From Corylus avellana (lineage: Eukaryota > Streptophyta > Magnoliopsida > Fagales > Betulaceae), in assembly GCF_901000735.1 (NCBI RefSeq), contig NC_081546.1, positions 21,197,952 through 21,261,951 of the forward strand: a DNA stretch of 64,000 nucleotides. Reading direction: 5' to 3'. Under the pieces are notes generated by a model. The model did no database searches, was not told the DNA's origin, and saw only the letters and a program-made list of their open reading frames with translations. The position numbers were made by a program, and so were the translations under genes. This document shows, piece after piece, positions 1 through 11,360 of the stretch. Every line of letters begins with the position of its first letter. Positions within the stretch are counted from its first letter, which is position 1.

Positions 1-1694
1 AAATCCTTGGCTAAAATTCAAGTCTGCAATCTTGTTGACTTACCAAAGGGAGTTGTAGCCATAGGCTGCAAATGGGTTTACAAAACCTAAAAGGATGCTT
101 CCGGGTAATGTAGAATGATGTAAAGCTAGACTTGTAGCCAATGATCTTACTCAAAAGGAAGGCATTCTCATTTTGGTTTAGAGCTATATCGAAAGGATGT
201 GGAAAACAATTTTATTCAATGGGGATCTTAAAGAGGAGGTGTACATAAGACAACTGAAGGGTTTTATTGATAACAGTCAGAAAGCTTACAAATTAAGGAT
301 ATCTATTAATGGGCTAAGATAGGCCTCTCACTAGTGGTATATAATATTTTACAAGGTTATTGCCTCACATGGTTTTATTGAGAACCTTGTAAATCATTGT
401 ATATGCCTTAAGGTCAGTGGGAGTAAAGTTACTCTTTGTCTTGTATATAGATAATATTTTGCTTGCAAGCAGCAATTTAGGTTTGCTACATAAAGTTCTT
501 CTTACTAAACTTTGAATATGAAGGATTTGAGGGAAACCTCTTATGTCATTGGCATAGAGATTCACAGAGACAGAAATTAAAGAATATTAAGACTGTCTCT
601 AAAGACCTACATTGAAAAGTTTTGGGAGAGATTCAGAATAAAGAACTATAAATCTTCAGTAACACATATTATTAAAGTGGATAAATTCAGTGTAGATCAA
701 TGTCCCAAAATATATTGAAATAAGAGTATATGAAATATATTCCATATGTATGTACAGGTCTACATTAGACCTGACATTGAAATAGCAGTTGGACTATTAG
801 GTTAATATAGTATAATGGAATATGCAAGGAATCAAGAACTACAGTTTAACTTAAAAATACACATACCGTTTGGTGGTGTTTATTCAGGTTTGATTTTTCC
901 TAAATGTGTAGATAGTAGATAATCAACTTCAGTATATATATTTTCTTATTGTTAAAAGGTTATATACTGAAGATGTTGTAAGCAGACTACAGTTGCTACA
1001 TCTACCATGAAAGCAAAAGTTATTACATTCTGTGAATTTGTTACACATGCATCATAGTTGAGACACTTTTTAAAGGTCTCAAGATTGTCGATTTTGTAGT
1101 TAGACCCATAAAGATCTTCTGAGTTAATTCTACTTAGTTATATTTTCTAAGAATAAACTGACTAGAAGCAGAAGTATGTATATCGACATAAAGTATCTCA
1201 AAGAGAACATTAAGTGACATGAAGTGTCTATTGAGCATATAAGTATTGAATTAATGACTGCAGATCCCATGACCAAAGGTTTACCGGTAAGAAAGTGTAA
1301 AGTCATGTAGAATATATAAGATTCATTAACTCATTTGTGCTTAGTTTCTCTTTAATTGGTCTATAGACATAAAGGTAATGTTATAAGGATTTTTGTGGGC
1401 ATATATATTATTCTTATCCGTGGGGATAAAATTAAAGTTAGACCCGAATGACTTATAGGAAGTTCATTCATAAAGTACATTATTCATAAAGTACTCATTT
1501 AAGGAGGTATTGCACATTGTGATACATGAAAGAGACGGCTTATCATATAAAAGCTTTACCGCCATGATTCGTGTGTAGTATTCCTTGAGTGGGTGGGAGG
1601 ATTCCATGAATGATTGGAATAAATAAAGTAATGGCCATATCATAGAACTGAACACCATAAGGAATTTATATGTCATAAGGGCCAAGTGTGAGAA
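1..1694 (+). pseudogene. Decayed Ty1/copia pol: reverse transcriptase and RNase H remnant
   Basis: Translating the plus strand piecewise gives the order of a copia reverse transcriptase: VDLPKGVVAIGCKWVYKT near 35-88, a LFNGDLKEEVYIRQLKGF block near 210-265, SYVIGIEIHRDRN near 540-577 and YVRPDIEIAVGLL near 765-800. The RNase H end, with SIEHISIELMTADPMTKGLP, lies near 1225-1285. In-frame stops and frameshifts occur throughout, so no protein can be made. Gag, protease and integrase would lie left of the window. The sequence before 1694 ends in a purine-rich tract (AAGTGTGAGAA), the expected polypurine tract before a 3' LTR. The family assignment rests on motif order and is firm; the exact lineage is not determined. 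Confidence 0.85.
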
Positions 1695-2199
1695 TGTAAG
1701 AAATTCCATTTAACGTATGTCCCTTATGTCAAATATATTATTATGATTATAAAATATATATAATTACGGTGTTCAGTGATTTATTCCAATTAAAACTTAT
1801 TCTGTGAAATCAAATATTCTGAATTAAATTGTTGATTTAATTCTTGTGGAAACAATTATTTGAATTCATTATTGATTTTATTTTGTGAAATCAAATAATC
1901 TGTATGGATTATTTATTTGATTTTTATTTCTTGATGGGAGGAATAATTAAGGTAACAGCTCTAATTGAGTGTCCATGACCTACCTATAAACAAGACTTGT
2001 GTATTTCATCAATTGGCACTCACTGGTAGGCATATGTCAAAAAAACCACTCAATATTTTTTAGATTTTCAGATTTTATTGCTGGGGATTCTTTTTCGTTT
2101 CGCTTGAGCAAAGCAATGGCCGGAGGTACTTATATAATTAAATTATTTCCGCTACTAATTTATATTGATTAACATTTAATTATATATTGAATTCTTACA
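1695..2199 (+). repeat. 3' LTR of the copia element at the left edge
   Basis: It follows the polypurine tract directly. It begins TGTAAGAAATTCC and ends TGAATTCTTACA, which are near-perfect inverted ends bounded by TG and CA. The 505-bp length fits a copia LTR. The partner 5' LTR is outside the window, so the pair cannot be compared and no target duplication can be checked. Confidence 0.7.
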
Positions 2200-2578
2200 T
2201 ATCAAACACCCTACAGAAAGTAAACATCTAACATTTGTAACAACTTGCTGAACTTTGCAGATATTGAACCAAACAAACCAAACAAAAAAAAAAAAAATGA
2301 CAAACAAACCTCTCAGGGTACTGTTACAGAAACATGCTAAGGCAAAGAAAGCCCTGAACTCGGGTCAGGGAGAAAAAAACCTATTTTGGTAATTTTCAGT
2401 AATTTAAGAACTAAGATGGAAGGAAATGGCATCTAAAAAATGATATGCTCTTTTTCCCTTCAGCAATTAATTGCAAGAATCACATTACATTCAAAACTCT
2501 CCCAGCTTTATTCAGTTATAATTCCCCTCCCCACTAAGGCCAATGGCTCGCCAACCAAATCAAAACACATATGTAACG
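2200..2578. other. Unassigned sequence left of the gag-only element
   Basis: No open frame or recognised repeat is seen here. It ends in TAACG directly before the LTR at 2579; TAATG follows the other LTR at 7470, a 4-of-5 match to a 5-bp target duplication. The sequence therefore used to be continuous with that from 7471 on, and may be an internal part of the same CACTA element. Confidence 0.4.
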
Positions 2579-3450
2579 TGAAAAACTCTAAACAGATAAA
2601 TATCACAATTTTATGCGGAATTAACGGATATTTTTCAAAGCAAACAATCACCAAAATATGAACAATCACACACAAAGATTTTGGTGACGAAGAGGAAACC
2701 TTTTAGAAAACGTTCTAAAAGTAAAAACTCTTCGGGGCAGCCAAACCCAGGAAATCACTATCAAAATTATCCAGAGATTACAGACACTAGGAATACTTAC
2801 AACCCTTTACAAGACCTTGACTCTGTAAGATCGACAAGCCTCCAACTTGTCTCCTCGCTCACAATCTTCTTCAATGTGATTCTCCTTTATCGGACCCTTC
2901 CGATAGACTTCAATTAAGCACATAATCAAAACTAACAAAAATCCTCTAAAATGAATCAATTTGGCTCACAACAAAATAATCACTCAAGCACAGCCTCACA
3001 CGAACTCTCTCGGGGTGAAAATTCATGCCTCTCTATTTTTTATAATGATGTATATATATCAGTACATCAAACCCTAGACCTGAGCCCACTAAAAACATGT
3101 TTTTGGGCATAATAGGTACGGGGTGTTCGGACAGGTTAATGGGCTGTCCGGACACGGCCTTGCGGAGCAAAAATGGAGTTTATGAAAATGCGGTCTGGAC
3201 CCGGGGAAGGCCTGTCTGGACCGGGCATGCAGTAAGCATTCTGGAAATGCTGTCCAGTCTTGATCAACAACTCCGATCGATGGGCGTTTGTGGTCTGATT
3301 GAGCTGAAATTTTGCAAGGACGTTCATAACACATGAATCTACATTATGAACGGTGAAGATTGGATTCTGAGCATTCTATATGAGTGTTTGAGCCCATAAA
3401 CAGTAGCCTCTGCATGTTGAAACTGAACTAAGCCAACACAAGAACTAACA
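2579..3450 (-). repeat. 3' LTR of gag-only element A
   Basis: On the minus strand it begins TGTTAGTTCTTGTGTTGG and ends AGAGTTTTTCA. It aligns along its length with 6595-7470 and 59241-60122. Near 3115-3235 it holds GC-rich palindromic GTCCGGAC-type sites, conspicuous in an AT-rich background. Open frames of about 80 codons in this interval lie on both strands and are repeat shadows. Confidence 0.9.
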
Positions 3451-3463
3451 AACTCCCCCTTTA
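3451..3463 (-). promoter_or_regulatory. Polypurine tract of element A
   Basis: On the minus strand the sequence reads AAAGGGGGAGTT directly before the LTR start TGTTAG. This is the expected position and composition for priming plus-strand DNA synthesis. Confidence 0.8.
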
Positions 3464-4727
3464 GCAATTCAGTGACAAAACCGAAATGCCGAGCCAATCC
3501 CATCATCTCCCCATATTTACTCCCCCTTTTTGTCACAGAATGACAAAAAGTCTTCATGTTTCTTGAAATACTTCACAAAATATATCAAGGCCTATGTGGA
3601 ACAAGAAGACATAAATAAAACTCATGAAAAAAATGACGTAAAATGCGTGATCATAAAGAAACATCAGCAAAACTCCCCCACAATGTATGACTGAATTAAC
3701 AACAAGAAACTGGAAATGCAAAACATGTTTCTTCCCCTCAAAAGTCAAATGAACACACATGATATACACATCAATGACTCATGTATTGCACAATGAATAT
3801 CCCAAACATGCTTCAAATATGCAAAATATACATGAGACTAGAAATTGCAAGAAACTCATATTGCTTAACCCAAGCAAAGAAAAATGTTCCATTCAACCCA
3901 TGCTTGTGTGGTGTGTGTAAGTTATCCAAAGAGTAAAATTTTCAATTTACAAAATGAGAAGAAAGTTTCACCATCATGAGGTTTTGACAAGTATATCAAA
4001 TCAAAAGTCAAACCTTATCATACTAGGGCCTAGCCACTCTCATCCTATACATTTCTCTTTTGTAAAATATTTTGCACAAGTTTGACACAGTGAAATAAAT
4101 TCCTTTTGGAATATGATCTTTTGATTTTATTTGTTTCACTATTTTGTTTATGTTTCTCTTTGAGAAAGTGTCCTTAAACTTTTGGTGCTTATCACAAAAG
4201 AGAAAGCAAGAATTTTTAAGCCCTAAGTTCAACTAGCATATGGTCTATTTGAAGAATATGACTAGTCAAAAACCTCATATGGTTACCTAATAGACCTCAC
4301 AAATAAAGTGAAACAAAACCTCAATTTAAGCTTAACTATGCACAAGAGATAAAACATAGGCAAAATGTACCACATAAGCTCAGGCTTTAGGTAACCACAA
4401 AAACAAGTCCATTGACACAAATTTTCATCTCATGCATATTAAGAACATTCCAAGACGCAAGGAATTAAATTCATAAAAAACATCATGAGAAATTAATGAA
4501 CTATCTAGGTGCATAAGACAAAATAAAGAAAAGAAAAGAAAAGAAAAAAAAAACAACCAAAGTAAAATATTTTTGTCTTTTTGTTATTGTTCACAAAAGA
4601 AATGCACATAAACAAAATACAATTTCAAAACAAAAAAAAAAAAATGCAATGAAAAAAGAAAAACAACATGCTCTAGGATATGCAAAGATATGCAAGAAAA
4701 TCAATCATAGGCATGTGGGTGACTCAC
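3464..4727 (-). other. Non-coding internal region of element A
   Basis: About 1.26 kb lie between the gag stop and the polypurine tract. No pol motif is visible on either strand. A 69-codon frame near 4023-4232 has a counterpart at 60725-60910 in copy B, but that copy shifts frame part-way, so the frame is not conserved as protein. The spacing is the same in both copies, so this DNA belonged to the element before it spread. Confidence 0.7.
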
Positions 4728-6524
4728 CTAACATAAGGTGAGATCATCACCACTCCCCCTCAAGGGGTGAATGGTATCATCCTTCCTAACCCAAACTTGA
4801 GAAATCTTAGGTCTAGACTTATGACTTTGCTCAAACTTATCTAGCCCAGATAGCACTTCTCTCATCATTATGACCAAACCCTCACTTTCTTTCCTAGAAT
4901 AGGAATTTTCATTTATATGTACATGAGGTTTTAAATTAAAACAGTGAGGTCGAATGTGACCCACTTTGCCACAGTGATGACATGTAGGGAGAAACCTTTG
5001 AGAAGGTAATTTTCTAGGAGAATGCACGACTCTAGGTGTAGGGTAAGATGCATGAGGCTCAATGTAGATTTTCTTACCTTTCTTACCTTGAGGAGTCGGA
5101 GCAACTACTTGCTTTTCTTCACTTGAAGATTCTTCTACTTTCATTGGTTTAACAAAAACAGTCTTTGAAGTAGAAGCACGGTTAGAAGACAAAGAAGTAG
5201 TTTTATCGAATTCTAAGCCAGATCTGTCGCTAGAATGCTTTTAAATATGCAAAATTTTATCAAGCTTTTCACTAGAGAATTTGCTCAAGTGATTTCTAGA
5301 TGCAATCAGATCATTTTGAAGGGATTTATTTTTAGTAATTAACACATGATTTTCAAATTTGAGAGTATTGCAAACAGCATGTGAATTACTCAAAGATTTC
5401 AACAAATTATTCCTTTCAAGCTTAAGATTCTTAAAATCCTTAACAATTTTCAAGTTAGTATTTCTAAGCATAGAAAACTTTTCCATTAAATTGTTAAAGG
5501 AGTTTTGAAGATTATTAACCCTATTTGATTCATTATCAGAGGCAGACTGAACATCTGATTGATTAGAATCATCAGAATCATAGGATGCAACAAAAGTCAT
5601 ATAATTAGGAGTTTCTTCCTCATCGGTGTCACTCAAGATAATATTGAAGGCTTTTTGGTCTTTTAGCTTATTACTCTTGAGATTAGCACAATCATTGCGA
5701 ACATGACCATAGCCAGAACACTCATAACATTTTGGACCACGTGGGTCTCTTTCATTTCTTTCCTGAGTACTTCCTTTTTGTTTTCCAAATCTCTTGGAAA
5801 TTCTATATTCATTCTTATAAAACTTTCTAGCTATCAAGGCAAGTTCCTCATCATCTGGTGATTCCTCATCAGATAACTCATCGGAGTTCTTCCTAAGAGT
5901 TCTAAGGGCAAGATCCTTATTTTTCCTAGGTTGAGGCAAAGAAAACTCATAAGTCTGAAGGGCACCAACTAACTCTTTTATCCTCATGGTTTCCAGATTA
6001 GTGCATGACTCAATGGATGTTACCTTCATTCTGAATCTTTCAGGGAGTGATCTCATGACCTTTCTAATAATCTTAGTGTCAGAAACTTTCTTTCCTAGAT
6101 TTATCATGGAATTTCTAATTTCACTAAGTTTACCAAAGAAATCATTAAATGTCTCATCCTCTAACATTTTAATTTCCTCAAACTTAGACACTAACATTTG
6201 AAGTTTTGAAGCTTTAACAAGATTTGTTCCTTCATAAGTAGTTTCTAGGATCTCCCATGCATCTTTGGCACTATCACAATTTGAAATTCTGGAGAACTCA
6301 GTTTGTGAAATTGCCAAGCATAGAGCATTCATAGCTTTGTCATTCGTCATACGAGTTTGTTTTTCATCATTAGACCATTCAGTTGTCGGCTTATCTGGAG
6401 CTTTAAATCCAGATTCAGTGACATGCCAAACGTCTATAGATTTTAAGAAAAATCTCATACGGGACTTCTAATAGTCATCATTTGATCCATCAAAATTAGG
6501 CACAGTGTTAAGGGTTTGAGACAT
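4728..6524 (-). pseudogene. Copia-type Gag (UBN2 family, two zinc knuckles), copy A, with two nonsense codons
   Basis: Gag is the nucleocapsid-like protein that packages retrotransposon RNA in cytoplasmic particles. The start MSQTLNTVP at 6524 is chosen because copy B opens the same way. A DUF4219-like N-terminus (FDGS, then Y-stop-KSRM) is followed by a UBN2 gag domain, an acidic linker (DELSDEESPDDEE), a CCHC knuckle CYECSGYGHVRNDC, a coiled-coil-like Lys/Asn-rich stretch and a second knuckle CHHCGKVGHIRPHC. Stops interrupt it at 6468-6470, where copy B has Trp (TGG to TAG), and at 5241-5243, where copy B has CAA. The protein ends after GSGDDLTLC, where related full-length elements normally run on into protease. 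The two nonsense changes make this copy non-functional as it stands. Confidence 0.85.
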
Positions 6525-6577
6525 CTTAAACAAGAAACAAAGATCACACTCAAGAATTTAATCATTCACATAGTGAA

Positions 6578-6592
6578 CCTGTTCTGATACCA
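6578..6592 (-). promoter_or_regulatory. Primer-binding site of element A
   Basis: The minus strand reads TGGTATCAGAACAGG, two bases inside the LTR end. It matches the copia primer-binding site complementary to initiator methionine tRNA (TGGTATCAGAGC) except for one base. It fixes the element's orientation. Confidence 0.85.
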
Positions 6593-6594
6593 AT

Positions 6595-7470
6595 TGAAAA
6601 ACTCTAAACAGATAAATATCACAATTTTATGCGGAATTAACGTATATTTATCAAAGCAAACATTCACCAAAATATTAATAATCACACACAAAGATTTTGG
6701 TGATGAAGAGGAAACCTTTTAGAAAACGTTCTAAAAGTAAAACCTCTCCGGGGCAACCAAATCCAGGAAATCACTATCAAAAGATTATCCAGAGATTACA
6801 GACACTAGGAACACTTAAAACCCTTTGCAAGACCTTGACTCTGTAAGATCAACAAGCCTCCAACTTGTTTCCTCGCTCACAATCTTCTTCAACGTGATTC
6901 TCCATTATCGGACCCTTCCGATAGACTTCAATTAAGCACACAATCAAAACTAACAAAAATCATCTAAGAGGAATCAATTTGACTCACAACAAAATAATCA
7001 CTCAAGCACAGCCTCACACGAACTCTCTAGGGGTGAAAATTCATGCCTCTCTCTCTCTTTTATAATGATGTATATATATCAGTACATCAAACCTTAGACC
7101 TAGGCCCACTAAAAACATGTTTTTGGGCATAATAGGTGCGGGGTGTCCGGACATGTTAATGGGCTGTCCGGACATGGCCTTCCAAAGCAAAAATGGAGTT
7201 TTTGGAAATGCGGTCTGGACCCGGAGAAGGCCTGTCCAGACCGGGCATGCAATCAGCATTCTGGAAATGCTGTTCAGTGTTGATCAACAGCTCCGATCGA
7301 TGGACGTTTGTGGTCCGATTGAGCTAAAATTTTGCAGGGACGTTCGTAACACATGAATCTACATTATGAACGGTGGAGATTGGATTCTGAGCATTCTATA
7401 TCAGTGTTTGAGCTCATAAACAGTAGTCTCTGTATTTTGGAATTGAATTAAGTCAACACAAGAACTAACA
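6595..7470 (-). repeat. 5' LTR of gag-only element A
   Basis: This 876-bp LTR is the partner of 2579-3450, with the same TGTTAG and TTTTCA ends on the minus strand. The two LTRs of this copy differ by scattered substitutions and small indels, so the insertion is not recent. Confidence 0.9.
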
Positions 7471-8378
7471 TAATGAAATCAACAGAAATTAACACATACC
7501 AAAAAGCCTCTCCACCGTATTTGGCCACCGGTAAACGTTGGGACCCAAACGAGTATGAGGTTTTCCAGCGTCGGGCCCGTGACCCACCTGCCTAGGCGCT
7601 GCTCTGCCGCCCCAACCGAATAAAGAGAGGGAGGTTAACTGAGGAAATGCCAAAAAAAAAAAAAAAAAAACCTCACCTTGCCCATTTCTTCTTCCTTGGT
7701 CGTGAGCTCATCCCTCCTTCATCTTCTTCCATTACTGCACTGCCCATTCCGAAAATCAACCCACAATTAGCTACCCAAATCAAACAAGCAAGAAGAAAGT
7801 AATAGAGAGCGAGACAGACAAAGTGGATGGCAAATTTAGGTCGTCTGGAGAGAAAAGTGAGAACAAAATTGCGGGAGAATAACTTGGGGTTGAAATTTGG
7901 CAAAAAAATAAGTGCTAATTGATCCCGCATTTAATATTTAGAAAACGGCGTAGTTTTACTGTGAGCGTCGACTAAAGTCGACGCTGATATCAACTTATTA
8001 GCAGCTACTCAGTTTAGTCGACGCTCATAGTTAAACTATCAGTGTCGACAGCTACGGGTCGACGCTGATAGTTTAAGTATTATTTTTTTAAAAAAAAAAT
8101 TTATTTAATATATATATATATTCCATTTTTTAATTTTTAGATATATATTATTTATTTTCAATTGAACTTGATGGGTTTTTTTTATTTATTCTCGCCCATT
8201 AAAAAATCATATAAGCATATCAATTTTTTTTTAGACGGTAAAAAATTAATTTTTTTTATATTCTTAGTATATGTTTCCTCTTTTCATTTTGTTTAATATA
8301 TTCTTCCCTTATTTATTTTCAATCAAATTCTATGAATTTTCTATTATCCTTATGCACTAGTCCAATTGATCGAACAAT

Positions 8379-8497
8379 CGTCTCCAATGGGTAGCTCAAT
8401 CGGCAATGGACTACGTTTCATGAAGCGGAGGTCACTAGTTTGAATTCTCCCTCCTCCTTTCTTTATGTGGATAAGTTTTTTTTTAAAAAATAATAAA
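8379..8497 (+). mobile_element. tRNA-derived SINE
   Basis: An A-box-like GTAGCTCAATCGGCAATGG and a B-box-like GGTCACTAGTTTGAATTC lie about 30 bp apart, followed by a T/A-rich tail. TGATCGAACAAT before and TGATCGAACGAT after may be a target duplication, but similar words are common in the surrounding repeats. It belongs to the same family as 30269-30379. Confidence 0.6.
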
Positions 8498-8499
8498 TG

Positions 8500-9600
8500 A
8501 TCGAACGATTGATCGGTCATTCAATCTTGCACAATGATCGATCGTGAAAAATCTATAGAGTTCGATTGATAATTTGATCGTATCACAATCGTTCGAATTA
8601 GTGCACTATGATCGATTAGTCAATGACTTGGGTAATTATATTATTGAGAATATGAGAAGGATAAGTTTGAGTTAGTAGAGATGAAAAGTACTCAACATTC
8701 CTCAACTTACATGGTCGTACTTGGATGACGATGTCCAATGGGAGGGTGCTCAATTAATTATCACAATCAATGATCTTGATCCATATCGATCTGACTAATG
8801 CACTGGGATAAACCTTAAATGTAAATATTTTGATTGATCCTTCTGACTTATTGTACTATAAGTACTATGATCGATTGGATGATTGATCGAACCTATGATC
8901 GATTGGACGATTGATCGAACCTTCAATCATTTCAAGTTCTATCGATAATTCGATCTTATCACAATCGATCGGACTAATACACTATGATCGATCGAACCTA
9001 CATTCATATTAAGTTCGATTGATCATTTGATCGTATTATGATCGATCAGACTAATGCATTACGATTGATCAGATGTTTGATCAAACCTTCAATTGTATTA
9101 AGTTTGATCGTATCACGATCGATCGATTGAACCAATGCAATAGGATCAATCGGATGTGAAGGAAGAGGACATCGCTCTTCGATTGTATCACGATCAATAT
9201 AACTAATACACTAAGATAATATAAAATGCTTAGAGTTCAATTGAATGTTTAATTGAACCTCTAATTGTATCCAGTTTGATCGATCAATTGATCTTATCAC
9301 CATTAATCGAACTAATTTACTAGGATCCATCGGATGTTTGATCGAACCTTTAATTTGTCTGAAGTTTGATCGATCATTTCATCTTATCACGATCGATCGA
9401 ACGAATGCATTAGGACCAATCGGATGTTTATTCGAACATTCAATTTCAATTGTTTCAATTATCTAATCCTATCACGATCAATCGAACTAATTCATCAGGA
9501 TTGATCAGATGTTCGATCAAACATTTAATTTGAATTGTTTCAATCATTTAATCATATCATAATCAATCGAACTAATTCACCTATTGAAAGTAGACGCTAT
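8500..9600. repeat. Degenerate GATCGATC-rich repeat block
   Basis: Imperfect repeats, spaced very roughly 70-100 bp, carry the words GATCGATC, CTATCACGATC and ATCGAACTAATTCA. A related block lies at 19845-20520 in another CACTA element. There is no coding capacity. It is probably an internal minisatellite of this CACTA family. Confidence 0.6.
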
Positions 9601-10156
9601 TGAGCTATGATCAGCGTCTACGTTGAGTGGACGCTGTTAATCTTCTAGTTTTTTTTTTATTTTTTTTTTATTTTTGTACAAGAGCATTAGCGTCCACTAA
9701 ATTGGATGCTAATGACATATCATCAGCGTCCACTTTCGAGCTATGATCTGTTGATCTTCTAGTTTTATCTATTTTTTATTTTTTTATTTTCTACAAGACT
9801 TTGAGTAGACGCTAATAGTTTATTATCAGCGTTGACATTTGTTGATGCTAATAGTTATTTTGTCGCCCCTAATTGTTTTCCCGCCCCTGGTATAATTCTC
9901 GCCAGTATATTAGTGTCGACATATTAGCGTCCACTATAAAGTGGACGCTAATACTAATCATTTGGGTCGACTATTCAGTGGACGCTAATAATCAACTATC
10001 AGCGTCGACTTTTGAAATTAGATGCTGATATGTGATCATTAGCATCCACTTTGCAGTTGCCCCTAATAAGGTCACTCCTGATGAGTTGATTTATTGTAGT
10101 GTGATCATTAGGATTATGTTTTCATTTTCTATTAGGATTAATTGGGAAAGTGGTCA

Positions 10157-10690
10157 ATGTTGTTTGCTGTGAATGAATTATGGATGAAGATCTCCAACAA
10201 TTTCAAAAAAAAAAAAATGTAGATGCTCCAATTATAGAATTTTGGTTGTTTCTAGATATTGAAACGCTTCAAAAATGTCACATATAAAAAATGTTACAAG
10301 TTATCGAGATAGTCAAAAAACATTTTATCCCAAAATGATTTTTTTCTTTTTTTTTTCTTTAAACTTTTATAGAGACGTTTATTATTAAGAAAACTAAAAT
10401 ACAATTTCTTGTTTAAAATTTTTTTACAACATAGAAAATAAGAAACCCAATGAAAATATACTCAATTCTCAACTATAATATGACACCTTTTTAATATGCG
10501 ATATTTTCAAAGCATTTCGATGCCTAAAAATAACATAAATTAATTTCTGAATTTGATAGTCTACACTTTATTTGAAATTGTAGGAGATCCTAATCATTTG
10601 GAAGAGTATTGCCATTAATGACCGCGTTCGAGGATGGTATATTGCCAAATACTGTTTCCAATTTGGTCCAACTATGTATTAGGGATGTAT
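10157..10690. repeat. Foldback-like repeat, form without the inner MITE
   Basis: The two halves are diverged inverted copies of each other: a TCCAACAATTTC arm near 10192 and its complement near 10580. Related copies occur inverted at 31085-31660 and in each of the four tandem segments. In those four a 400-460-bp MITE sits inside this repeat; here the equivalent site near 10318 is unoccupied. I could not assign it to a superfamily. Confidence 0.55.
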
Positions 10691-11360
10691 TTTTAATTTT
10701 TTTTTTTAATGGGAATCTTTCAAAATTCATTGATAAAATATCAAGAGCATAAAAACTCTATAAAATATAGCTAAGTGCTATGAAATTACAAAGTCATAAA
10801 TACAATAAAAAAATTCTTACAGTCAAATCTTATCTATGATACTAGCTTCCACTAACCCAAGAACAACTTCAGTTATGAAATAAATCTGTTCCACGCAGAC
10901 TAGATCTAAGAAATTGGTAGCTCAAATTCCCAAAAATTATTTTCCGACCCTGAGAAATAATCCCCCACATCAATCTAATCCTCCTTAGCCCAAAGATCAA
11001 GAGTCAACTCATGTCCTCAACCCAAAAGCCAAGACAAAAAGAACAAAGATTAAATCAAAGAAAAAAAGTTAAAAACAACAAAACCCCACTAAAATCAGCA
11101 GTGGAGGAGTACGGTATCATAGACATTCCCGGGAAGACACGACACAAATTTTCATGCAATTTAAACGTAATAGCGGAATTATGCTTTCATTCTTAAAATT
11201 TGTATGCTTAGAGAGATTGGCAATGGTGTTTTCATAGTAAGGAATGTTGTTAATTGTTAGTGTTTTAGTACTACCTAGAAGAAAGAGGTGATTTGGAATA
11301 GGTGTTTAGCTTCTTTTTTTTTTTGTCCTTTCGTTGTACGTCCTTTGTATCTAATTTCCC
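10691..11360 (-). mobile_element. LINE-like 3' end
   Basis: On the minus strand it runs through a TTATGCTCTTGATA motif to TCAATGAATTTTG and then a poly(A)-like tract, typical of plant L1-type 3' ends. A close copy is at 46411-47090 and a more distant one at 32320-32960. Reverse transcriptase motifs are absent, so these are 5'-truncated. A 61-codon plus-strand frame at 11011 is not considered real. Confidence 0.5.

Larger units (their letters stand above)
2579..7470 (-). mobile_element. Gag-only Ty1/copia retrotransposon, copy A (complete)
   Basis: This is a 4.9-kb element with two LTRs (872 and 876 bp), a primer-binding site, a polypurine tract and one coding region, a copia gag. Protease, integrase, reverse transcriptase and RNase H are absent. 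The 1.26 kb between the gag stop and the polypurine tract has no coding signal. The flanks TAACG and TAATG are probably a 5-bp target duplication with one change. The architecture matches what has been called TR-GAG (terminal-repeat retrotransposon with GAG). Such an element could move only with enzymes supplied by another copia element. A second copy with the same layout begins at 59241, so this is a family and not a one-off deletion. Confidence 0.85.
7471..10101 (+). mobile_element. CACTA (En/Spm-type) element, right part
   Basis: The right end is TTGTAGTG, the complement of the CACTACAA terminus. Both ends of this stretch are crowded with short direct and inverted copies of GCGTCGAC, GTCGACGCT and GCGTCCACT (7960-8080 and 9590-10080). 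This is the layout of CACTA subterminal regions, where transposase binds. No matching left terminus is found; element A is inserted at 2579-7470 and the true left end is missing. Around 7500-7930 the sequence is GC-richer, with a C/T-rich stretch, and resembles a captured gene 5' end that I cannot name. No transposase is visible. Confidence 0.65.

Noticed and set aside
3089..3336. Overlapping 63-81-codon frames on both strands inside the LTRs of the gag-only elements.
   Set aside because: They occur on both strands of a GC-richer repeat part and lose frame between LTR copies.
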